Source: Mucidula mucida (lineage: Eukaryota; Basidiomycota; Agaricomycetes; Agaricales; Physalacriaceae). From it: DNA of 64,000 bases. This document shows positions 11,785-21,235 of the stretch, in pieces. Position numbers and translations under genes: made by a program. The notes below the pieces were generated by a model. The model saw nothing but the letters and a program-made list of their open reading frames with translations. It searched no databases and was not told the DNA's origin. Positions within the stretch are counted from its first letter, which is position 1. The number at the start of each line of letters is the position of its first letter. The stretch is from contig JADNYV010000092.1 of the NCBI GenBank assembly GCA_015501055.1, positions 62,001-126,000 on the forward strand, read 5' to 3'.

Positions 11785-11799
11785 GAAGATCGGAACTAC
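11785..11799 (+). other. primer-binding site, self-complementary
   Basis: Directly after the LTR: 2 nt, then AGATCGGAACTA (11787-11798). It does not begin with the TGG expected for tRNA priming. It is complementary to 12 nt at the predicted 5' end of the element's own RNA, the layout known from Tf1-type self-priming elements. Confidence 0.65.
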
Positions 11800-12381
11800 T
11801 TTCTATCACCTACCACACATCCCTGATCGTCGATCAGCACTTTGCTGTTTGATCATCGCACATTCCCCATCCCCTTTCCTGTTTACAGATCGACGGATTC
11901 CTAATCCCAGCGTACGTCTGCATACGTGTGTATTGGTCCCAGTAGCGCCGGCTAACAGTTAGAGATAACTGCCTCGGGTGCTGGAAGTAGCCGCTCTCAC
12001 GAGAACGAACTTTTGGCAGTTGCACTTCAGTGGGCGCTGTTTACGGGTCAACCCCCGTTCCCAGGAAAACTTCGGCTTACCTCACACCAGAGGGACGTCG
12101 GCTGGGCAATTGCGAACTTGTGACGAGCTCTTGGGCTCCGTAGATACGTAGTCAGTAGTCGGTAAAATAGTGTAGACAGTTACGATACCTACCTACTTTA
12201 CTTACCTTACGATACACATCATCATTCCCCACCCTACCAAGTCCTGGATTCTATTTCAGATCTAGGCGATCCCTCCCTATTCATCCAAACCTCTATTCCC
12301 TCACCCGTTTCATCCAAATCTGCATCACCCATATCCCCACTTTCACCCTTTCACTCTCCAATCCCATCACCCCGATCCATC
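11800..12381 (+). other. retrotransposon leader, no gene
   Basis: Untranslated leader between primer-binding site and gag ATG. It is pyrimidine-rich near the end. Copy 1 has the same leader with a MITE at its start. Confidence 0.6.
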
Positions 12382-13311
12382 ATGTCCAACGAAGCACCCG
12401 AAGCCGCTCATCACACACCCGCTCATCACGCCAATGACGAAACCAAAGGCCGATCCCTTGTCAACAAGCCTTATGACTATGACGGGGACAAGTCCAAGTA
12501 CAAGAGCTGGTGGCGATCGATGTTCACATACATCCGTGACAAGAAGAATAACCTCACATCAGACTCCGAAAGGATTGATGTTGTTCTTTCCTACATCCGA
12601 GGAGATCACGTTGATGCATGGGTCCAGAACTACTCGGACCAGAACTTCGACGAGGAGGAAGAGGAATGGACAGTCTCTTGGACTGAGTTCAAGGAGAACT
12701 TGAAGGAGCGATTTGTGGACTCCAACCTCGCGCGAGATGCGCAAGATCAGATCGAACGGTTGCGCCAGGGGCAAGACACCGCTCAAGATTTCTTTCAGAA
12801 GTTCGAGGTCCTGCTTACCCAGGCGGAATACTCGAAGGATGACGCATTTGTCGTGCGACTTCTCGAGACCAATGTCAACGAGAAGATCATTGACCAGATC
12901 TATGGCAGCCGAGATGGGTTGCCAAAGAAGTACAAGGATTGGAAGGCACAGATCATTCAGATCGATCAGCTATGGAGAAGGCGGGCGGCGAGCAAGAGGT
13001 CCGGCATGCAGGTCCGGCCCCAAGCTCCGCAGGCGGCTACATCGAGAGTCAACCCTACGAATCCACCCCCAACGCCGATCACACGACGAGATGCTACCGG
13101 TGTTACCTATGGAGGAGCCGGCAGGCCGATGGACATCGACAACGCACGTCGAAGAGGACTTTGCTTCAGCTGTGGCGAACACGGCCACGTCAGCAGGTTC
13201 TGTCCGAAGAAGGGTCGACCCCAGACGATTCGGGGTTTATGGACCGAGATGAATGATGAGGAGGAGAAGAAGCTGGCCGAAGAGTTGGGTTTTGCGAAGC
13301 TCCCGCAGTAG
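12382..13311 (+). CDS. Gag polyprotein, copy 2
   Basis: 309 codons from ATG to TAG. A charged N-terminal region is followed by a helical capsid-like region (residues ~30-190) and a CCHC zinc knuckle near residue 260 (CFSCGEHGHVSRFC). It ends eight codons after the GGGTTTT slippery site. It should form virus-like particles that bind element RNA. It is nearly identical to the gag at 4815-3889. Confidence 0.93.
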   Translation: MSNEAPEAAHHTPAHHANDETKGRSLVNKPYDYDGDKSKYKSWWRSMFTYIRDKKNNLTSDSERIDVVLSYIRGDHVDAWVQNYSDQNFDEEEEEWTVSWTEFKENLKERFVDSNLARDAQDQIERLRQGQDTAQDFFQKFEVLLTQAEYSKDDAFVVRLLETNVNEKIIDQIYGSRDGLPKKYKDWKAQIIQIDQLWRRRAASKRSGMQVRPQAPQAATSRVNPTNPPPTPITRRDATGVTYGGAGRPMDIDNARRRGLCFSCGEHGHVSRFCPKKGRPQTIRGLWTEMNDEEEKKLAEELGFAKLPQ

Positions 13312-13329
13312 ACGCAGTCCTGCCGGAGC
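13287..13329 (+). promoter_or_regulatory. gag-pol -1 frameshift signal, copy 2
   Basis: Slippery heptamer GGGTTTT at 13287-13293, phased G GGT TTT in the gag frame. A 5-nt spacer leads to a hairpin at 13299-13329: GCTCC/GGAGC plus GCAG/CTGC around one C-C mismatch and an 11-nt loop. The loop contains the gag TAG. The -1 frame is open from here through the whole of the pol ORF. Confidence 0.72.
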
Positions 13330-16300
13330 AGTCATCAAGGAAAGGGTCGTTAGATGCAGAATCTATTTACAGTACGGGTACTGAAACATCTAAAATATCA
13401 TCGACGACTTTACCACCAAAACCTGTGAAAGAAAGATTTGAGCCAAATACGCCCGAGTGGATCGCACAACGGCTAAGAGAGGATGACGTGTCGAGAGCAG
13501 TGGGAATTCTGAGAGCATGGATGCCGGAGCGGAGAGAGAGAGAAGCGACGGAGGAGAAGGTGATGGCAATCAGAGCGTTGACAAAGGAAGCTGCGGTGGA
13601 AGTTGTGACGGAGTTGAAAAAGTCGAGGAAGTACATCCGGGGAACAAAGGGGCAGGACATGAAACTCCGAGTAACCATAGAGAGCGTACACACAGGCTCT
13701 GAATGGGAAACGAGTGCCCTTCTTGACAGTGGAGCAACGGGTTCTTGTGTCAATAAAGAATTCGTCGAGAAGAACGGACTCCCGATCAAGGAGTTACCGG
13801 TCAAGCTCCCTGTTTACAATGCGGATGGAACCCTAAACAAGGGAGGAGCAATCGAAGGTTTTGTGGAGGTCCGGATGAAGATCGGAGATCACGCCGAAAA
13901 GATTGAGTTGGCCGTCACCAATCTCGGCAAAACAAGTATCTTTTTGGGGCTAGATTGGCTACGATATCACAACCCTACGATCAACTGGACGGAATCCACA
14001 TTGACCTTTGATCGATGCCCAGACCGCTGCGGCTATCTACCCGAGTACGACTCGCCAGAAGACGAAGGAGAAGATGTAGAAGAGAAGCTGGAAGAGGGAG
14101 AGCGCTTGTTCTGGATGGACTGGGACAACTATCGCAAAAGCGGAGAAAAGCTGAGATCACAACAGCCTTCATCCGCTGCTGCACCTTACATCGAGGAATT
14201 TTCCGATGTATTCAGCAAGGCGGACTTTGACAAGTTACCGGAGCGAAGACCCTGGGATCACGCGATAGAACTTACGCCTGGTTCCAGACCGGTTGACTGC
14301 AAGGTTTATCCCCTTAGCCCATCCGAGCAAAAGGCGTTAGATGAGTTTCTGGAAGAAAACATACGGACGGGACGTATACGGCCATCAATTTCACCTATGG
14401 CATCACCCTTCTTCTTTGTCAAGAAGAAGGATGGAAGCCTTCGACCAGTACAGGATTATCGGAAGTTGAACGACATGACAATCAAGAACCGATACCCCTT
14501 GCCGTTGATTCAGGAGCTTATCGACAAGTTGAAGGGAGCAAAGGTTTTCACAAAGATGGATGTCCGATGGGGTTACAATAACATCCGGATCAAAGACGGT
14601 GACGAGTGGAAAGCGGCGTTTAGAACAAACCGAGGGCTGTTCGAGCCATTAGTAATGTTCTTTGGACTCACAAACTCGCCGGCAACGTTCCAATCGTTCA
14701 TGAATCACATCTTGAAGGAGTTGATTGACGACGGACATGTTATAGTTTACCTGGATGATATACTTATCTTTACAAACACTCTCGAGGAGCATAGACAGAT
14801 TGTACGAAAGGTATTGGAGATATTACGAGTAAATAAGCTGTATTTAAAACCCGAGAAATGTAGTTTTGAGGCACAGACTGTAGATTACTTAGGAGTTATT
14901 GTTGGAGGAGGAGAAGTGAAGATGGATCCGGCAAAAGTGGCCGTAGTGAAGGAATGGAAGGAGCCGACGAAGAAGAAGGAAGTGCAGTCATTCCTGGGCT
15001 TCTGCAACTTCTACCGACGCTTCATTCGGGGATTTGCGGGAGTAGCGAAGCCGTTGACATCGCTAACCGGGAAGGGCGAGTGGGTTTGGGGCATGGAGCA
15101 GCACGAGGCGTTTGAGGAGTTGAAACGGAGGATGACGGAAGAACCCGTTCTGATTGTGCCACGCGACGACGGCAAGTTTCGAGTCGAGGCGGACTCCTCG
15201 AACTATGCGAACGGGGCGGTTCTTTCCCAGTTTGTTGACGGAAAATGGAGACCAGTAGCTTTCCGATCTCGCGCGCTGAACGAAGTGGAGCGCAATTATG
15301 AGATCTACGACAAAGAGATGATGGCTATTATGGACTCGATCGACGACTGGCGGCAATATCTCCTAGGCGCTAAGGAGACAGTGAAGGTTTTTACCGATCA
15401 TCAAAATCTTCAGTACTTTAGGAAACCGCAGAAGTTGAACCGGAGGCAGGCGCGATGGGTTACGGAGTTGGCAGAGTATGACATACAGATGATTCACAAG
15501 CCGGGCAAGACGATGGGGAAAGCTGATGCCTTGTCAAGGATGACAGGCCTTGAGAAGGGGGAAAAAGATAACGAAAACGTTGTTTTGCTCAAGCCGGAGT
15601 TTTTTATTTCACAAATTCAATTTTCTTTACATACAGTAGATACACCGGAGGACGAATTACTTAACAAAATCAAACAAAGAAAAGGAAACAAAGACAGATA
15701 CGTACAAAAAGCATTAGAAAACAAAGAAAAAGGATGGGAAGAGAAGGAAAATGGACTTATTATATGGAAGGATCGTATTTACATACCAAAGGACAAGGAA
15801 TTGCGGGGAAAAGTTATCGGAATGCATCACGACGCACAGCTTGCAGGGCATCCCGGACGATACAAGACCCTCGAGCTGATTACACGTACCTATTGGTGGC
15901 CAGGAATCAGCCGAGACGTCCGTGAATACGTGAAGGGTGTCAAAAATGCCAGGTTACAAAGTCACATCGCACGAAGCCGGCTGCACCTCTTCATCCTATT
16001 GATGTGCCAAGCGAGCCATGGGAGATAGTAGGGACGGACATGATTGGAGAGCTGCCGGAATCAGGAGGATACAACGCGATCAGCACGTTTGTGGACCATT
16101 TCACAAGCGATTACGTATCATACCGACACACACCACTCTGACGTCAGAAGGCATGGCCCGCATTTACCGTGATCGCATTTTCCCCATACATGGGATGCCA
16201 CGACAGATGATACATGATCGCGGTCCACAATACCACTCGCGTTTCATGAAGGAGTTGTACCGGTTGTTGGGCATACAGGAAACTTTACAACGGCGTATCA

Positions 16301-17243
16301 TCCACAGGCAAATGGGCAGACGGAACGGTTGAACCAAGAGATAGAACATTTCTTACGGTTATTGTCAACTACCATCAGAACGACTGGCATGAATGGCTAC
16401 CCTCTGCTGAATTCGTTTACAACGATCGAGTTCACTCGGCGACCAAAGTCACTCCGTTCTTCGCAGACATGGGCAGACACCCTACAAAGGCACCGCTCCG
16501 AAAACGGCATCGAGAAATGAGACTGCGCAGGAGTTTGCCGACGGCATGAGGAAAACATGGGACGAAGTGGGGTCAGCATTGAAGATGGCAAAAGAGGACA
16601 TGAAACGGTTTTATGACAGGAAGCGAACAGAGGCAGTAGAGTACAAGGAAGGCGACAAAGTATGGCTGGAAGGGACGAATCTCAGCACGGACCGACCAAT
16701 GAAGAAGCTCGATGACAAACGATTCGGGCCGTTCAAAGTGATCAAGAAAGTCGGGACGAGCTCTTACAAGCTCCAGATTCCTCACACGTGGAAAAGCATC
16801 CATCCCGTGTTCAATGAGGCCCTGTTGACGCCTTACCACGAGCCCAATTTCCGACGCAACCCCGAGACACGCGTCCACCACCTGTGCTGGAAGGAGCCGA
16901 ACCGGAATGGGAGGTTGAGAAAGTGGTGAATTCCCGGAAGTACCGCGGGGGTTTTCAATACAAGGTTCACTGGAAGGGTTATGGCACACACGAACAGACA
17001 TGGGAACCGGCATGCAATCTCAAAAATGCCGACGAAGCCATCAGTGATTTCCACCAACAATATCCGAACAAGCCGAAGCCACCCGCGCTTGCTCGCATTG
17101 AAGTCCCATGTCGCAATTTCCATCACATCTATTCCGACCCATGCCACCGCCTGATACCAAACCCCTTGACGTCACCTACCCTCTGCAGCCCTCATGGAGC
17201 GACTCTGGCGCAGAATGGAACTTGCGCCTTAAGGAGGGGGTGA
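13294..17243 (+). pseudogene. chromovirus Pol with C-terminal chromodomain, copy 2
   Basis: Open in the -1 frame from the slippery site to 16028. Protease LLDSGATG is at about 13720, reverse transcriptase YLDDILIF at about 14750, and RNase H (VEADSSNYANGAV and the following YEIYDKEMMAI) at 15180-15540. The integrase H2C2 finger follows (HHDAQLAGHP, then the Cys pair out of frame). One-base losses break the frame near 15931, 16100 and 16280, the last two judged against copy 1. The integrase core and GPF/Y-like segment (RFGPFKVIKKVG, about 16725) lie in shifted frames. The chromodomain at 16905-17090 has KYRGGFQYKVHWKGY and the following W-E pair, which in the family steers integration to methylated histone H3. 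The copy is not autonomous as sequenced. Confidence 0.88.
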
Positions 17244-17768
17244 TGTTATGAATCGCCATATTTTCACATTTTAATCTTATCATATCTTATCGGGGCTTGT
17301 CTTATCAACCAACGGACTGTTTCATCATCTGTTTCGTCACCAATCATACTCCTTTTCATTACCGAAGCCGTACTCATGTCGGACACACACCCAACACATG
17401 GATGACATCATACATGCCGATACCTCATGGACTCCTATTGTATACACACCACCGACACTCGTAGCACACATGGTCGTTTCAGTATTATTACTTACATGCA
17501 GTTACCACTCGTATTTAATGGTTTCACGGACTAGTAGCATACAACACTGGGTCAAGGGCGTGGAGTTATCCCTAGCGGAAACATGTATGGACAAGGAGTC
17601 CCAAACACAGGCTCACTAGTATATAAGCAGTAGTATAGTATCATTGTACTTTAGTTCCGATCTCGTTTATACACCTGGCCTAGCCTAGTCTTACAAACGC
17701 GAACACTTTCTCTTTCAGTTCTTGCTGTGGTACCTGGTTGAGTCTCGTGGCTTAGTCAGTCGCTAACA
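17244..17768 (+). repeat. 3' LTR of copy 2 (525 bp)
   Basis: TG...CA ends, preceded by a purine-rich tract. TATATAAG at 17620-17627. At several positions in its first 110 bp it agrees with the copy 1 LTR rather than with its own 5' LTR. Confidence 0.94.
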
Positions 17769-18480
17769 CGTTGGACTGATAGTGAGGCAAACAAGAGTGG
17801 GGAAGTTCCACTAATGCTTATTCTACAGCTCCTGCTCATACAATAGCAGGGTTATGGCTCATGTTTATCACACAGTATGTTTGGAGTCTCCGTCATCTCC
17901 ATGAGTCTCGTTATCGTTCTGTTCGAGGCAGATATGGCGGTCGGCATTTACCGTAGACCTAAGCCCCAAGCCAAACCCTAGTTTCACGGACTTACCGGCC
18001 GATAACCCCCTGATCACGGCCACCTGAGCGGCTGAGCCGATCTTTCGGACATTCCCTCCTGTTGGCAACCACATTGTTCGTGCTGCTACGCGTTTTGATA
18101 CCCGTTCTTAAACTCGCTTTACAGTCTTTTCTCAATGTTTGCACAACTGTTTGCATGCATCGCCTGGTTGTACGATACGTGAGAAGGAGAACCTATACTT
18201 TAGCCTGCTAGCTGACCCGCACAGATTCCTATCACTCGTCAACCCCGCAAACATCCATGTCGTTAATTTTGCCATTACTCTCCGCCATGACTCGACCGCC
18301 TTTGCCACGGCACAGATTGAATTTCCTTTTGCAATTCCCCCATTTACCATTCCAGCGATAAAACTGTTATACCACTGGATCTGCAGCATAACCTCAACAA
18401 CTGCAGCCCCCTTGGCAATGATAGTCTACGGGTGAGAAGCTGCTGACACTACCGTTAAACCTGTCAGCTAATACGTGCAG
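17769..18480. other. region upstream of F-box gene
   Basis: No TSD next to the LTR. The stretch 18112-18431 is open and could be an upstream exon: GTGAGA at 18432 and CAG at 18478-18480 would make a 49-nt intron leading into the Pro/Ala-coding frame. No in-frame ATG was found that would settle the start. Confidence 0.4.
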
Positions 18481-20183
18481 GCTATTCCGTCTCTGGACCC
18501 TCCTGCTCTATACATTCAATGCCGCTCCTCCTACGCCCGCTTCTTCAGCACCCGCTCCTTCAACACCCGCTTTTTTGACGCCCGCTCTTTCTACGCCCGC
18601 TCATTCTATGCCCGCTCATTTTACGCCCGCTCCTTCTATGCCCGCTCTTTCTACGCCCGCTCCTTCTATGCCCGCTCCTTCAGCACCCGCACCCGCTCCT
18701 CCAGCACCAGCACCAGCACCAGCACCAGCACCAGCACCCGCTCCTCCAGCACTAGCTCCTCCTCCTCCAGCACCCGCTCCTCCAGCACCCGCTCCTCCAG
18801 CACCAGCACCAGCACCAGCACCCGCTCCTCCAGCACCAGCACCAGCACCAGCTCCTCCTCCTCCAGCACCCGCTCCTCCAGCACCAGCACCCGCTCCTCC
18901 AGCACCAGCACCAGCACCAGCACCCGCTCCGGTACCTGTACGTGAAATCGCTCATATCTGGAATGGGCGGGAGTTCACCTCATTGTTTTTTCATATAGTT
19001 AGGTTCCATTGTACGACTTGCGATCGAGCTTCTGACAGAAATTCTGGTGGATGTTGTTCTAGACGATGCTATCGCACACTGGGATTTTATCAATGTCTCC
19101 CCATCGCCCTCAATCCACGCCGCGGTCGCCCTCCGTTCCGTCTGCCGCCAATGGCACTCGGTTGTCATGTCTTCTTGTCTTCCCTCGGGCTGGTTGCCTT
19201 GGATAGACATCAGGATATTCCACTTCCGCCCTAGCCAACTCCCCAACATCGAGAAGGCTTTAAGAAATTCTCGAGGTCTTACAATACGGTTATGGATTGA
19301 ACCAACAGCCTCACACGGCGCTGATCCAGCAACCTTCGCGAAGGTCATGGATCTCCTAGTATCTTGTATGGATAGGTGGGGGTATCTCCGTATCATTGCG
19401 TCGCGCAGATTATTTAGGCGGATGCAGGGACATCTTCATGGTCCACGAAGGGTTGCGAGCTCGTTAACAACCCTTGTTCTGAAACGAACTGTGCCTCTTG
19501 GGATGCAAATACCGGAGCACAGCGCCTACAAGTTTCGCCTCTTTGTAACGTCTTGTCTGCGCTTTCTTTCACTGGAAAACGTCACATTCTTAAAAAATTA
19601 CCCTGACTCTCTGCGCAAAAACCTCGAGCACCTGAGGCTTGGCAAGTATGATGTCATGGACCGCCTCTTCTTCAGACTGGACGACACAGACGAAGATATC
19701 TTGGCAAATGTTCAGCCCTGCTTGCGCTCCATCAGGTTCAACATATCTGCATTCAGCATTCTTCCTCGTCCGCTTCTGGAGCCATACCTGCGCCCCCTAC
19801 TCTCACTCCCCATATCTGTTCGCTTGTATGGGACAGATCTCCTACCAAACTATAGCATCACCCTCCAGCTTGGTGCCCTTGTGGACCCTTTCAAGATGAT
19901 CGAGAATCTGACGCTTGAGTCTACAAGCACTGATGTGGCTGCCGATTTTCTCAACGTTTTGGCATGTTGGGAAGCAGGTGGATTGCCTCGCGTTCGTTTC
20001 ATGACTTTGAGGAACGTGGATTTAGCGGGAGAGGAACTTTGTGGACTGCTACAAGAGTGGGTGCAGTACCGCCTTAGGTATGGATTTCCAGTATCGGCAT
20101 TGCACCTGGACCATACAGGCTGCAATGCTGTGTGGCGGGCGTGGTTTGATCAACATATACATGACTTTCGTTGTTGGGATTGA
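18481..20183 (+). CDS. F-box protein with Pro/Ala-repeat N-terminus
   Basis: The main exon (about 18999-20183) opens with the F-box core [17 protein letters not shown] and continues as a leucine-rich-repeat-like body of about 390 residues ending IHDFRCWD. This is a substrate-receptor type for SCF ubiquitin ligases. Before it, GTACGT at 18938 and AG at 18998 bound a 61-nt intron in phase 0 with the Pro/Ala frame. An acceptor at 19002 would instead join the Ser/Thr frame. The upstream exon is almost entirely short repeats. The first Met lies upstream and is unresolved. The body is secure; the repeat N-terminus is inferred. Confidence 0.7.
18541..18931 (+). repeat. 15-bp and 6/9-bp low-complexity tandem repeats
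   Basis: About 18545-18680 repeats a 15-bp unit of the type TTCTATGCCCGCTCC. From 18680 to 18930 the units are GCACCA and GCTCCT. One frame gives Pro-Ala repeats, another Ser-Thr repeats. Both are free of stops over the tract. Confidence 0.9.
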
Positions 20184-20629
20184 GAGAGAACTGTTGTGGG
20201 CCTCTCTAGGAAAATCTTAGCATTCGCATTCGCATAGTTTGTAAAGTTATTCAAGTTGAAATTGTCGTTCCTCCGAACACAAGGATACGTTTGGTCTGAT
20301 TGTCGCCTGATCCATCTCGATGTTGATTCTGATGGCCCAACTCCCTGATTTCCCCGTTAATAGCGGGAAAGTCGACAGCGCTTTGGATGTGCTCTTGTTG
20401 CCGTACAGTTCCATCTCAAGTTCTGAAGCCCCTTGTCTGATAGCATGCGAAATATATCATGCCCATGACGGATTGCTGAAACAGTTGAACGAGGACTCGA
20501 CGCAACATCGTACTGCCGCGCGAGTGGGTATCTCTTCCGGGTTTAACCATTGCCGCTGACTGGACGTGATGTGCTCAAATACTCATATGGCGGCGTGGAG
20601 TGGAGATCCGGAAATTCGACCGTATCTTG
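20184..20629. other. 3' flank of F-box gene, nothing recognised
   Basis: No gene recognised between the F-box stop and the inverted-repeat element. Confidence 0.5.
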
Positions 20630-21014
20630 GAGGCCGTTCAATTCTAAACGTCGAATAACTATTCGCAAGGTACGGACTATTCAAGGGTAAGAGAGTCCCT
20701 GCGTGTCACCGAAAACGGCAGGACCCTTCGAGGCGCCTTGTCACGTTTGCCAGCAGCAGAGTGCGCACCTTCCCAACACTATTCTTGCACCTTCGCACTG
20801 TTGTGGTGTTAATAAAATTGATTTCATTACTCAAAAACCTAAGTAGCTAAGCCTAGAGGTGACCGGGCCCTCGTACTTGCCAATATAGTGAGCATTGACG
20901 ACTCTGGAGATACGCGCAAACTGTGACGAGGGTCCGACCATGCAGGGACTCTCTGACCCTTGAATAGTCCGTACCTTGCGAATAGTTATTCGACATTTAG
21001 AATTGAACGGCCTC
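20630..21014. mobile_element. 385-bp non-autonomous element with 73-bp inverted repeats
   Basis: The left arm 20630-20702 and the right arm 20942-21014 are inverted copies with two mismatches, starting GAGGCCGTTCAATTC. TTG flanks both ends (20627-20629, 21015-21017), compatible with a 3-bp target duplication. The 239-bp centre has no coding capacity. The 3-bp duplication would suit PIF/Harbinger- or CACTA-like mobilisation; the superfamily is not established. Confidence 0.75.
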
Positions 21015-21235
21015 TTGTGCATCTAATTAGGGCAGGATTTCGATGGAGACCCACCCGTTCAACGTCAGGACCACCTTGTGGCGCTGCATCCCTTCGGTAA
21101 AATGTTCCCTATCGAAGAGACTTGCAAACCATAGTTTGATCTATCTAGAGAAATGCCACAAGTCCGAAGAGAAGTACATTCGCTGGGTACAACAGGGATA
21201 TAAATTACAGCTCTTACACACAAATAAATCACCTC

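Larger units (their letters stand above)
11256..17768 (+). mobile_element. Ty3/gypsy chromovirus, copy 2 (both LTRs)
   Basis: Full-length element of about 6.5 kb: 5' LTR, self-complementary primer-binding site, leader, gag, pol in the -1 frame (protease, reverse transcriptase, RNase H, integrase), chromodomain, polypurine tract (AAGGAGGGGG at 17231-17240) and 3' LTR. The chromodomain at the end of integrase marks it as a chromovirus. The flanking 5-bp sequences (GGTCG left, CGTTG right) do not match, so no target duplication is seen. Integrase has at least three single-base frame breaks. Confidence 0.95.

Noticed and set aside
18666..18955. Minus-strand ORFs of Val/Leu/Glu and Cys/Trp repeats
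   Set aside because: They arise from reading the short tandem repeats backwards; no start, splice or family support.
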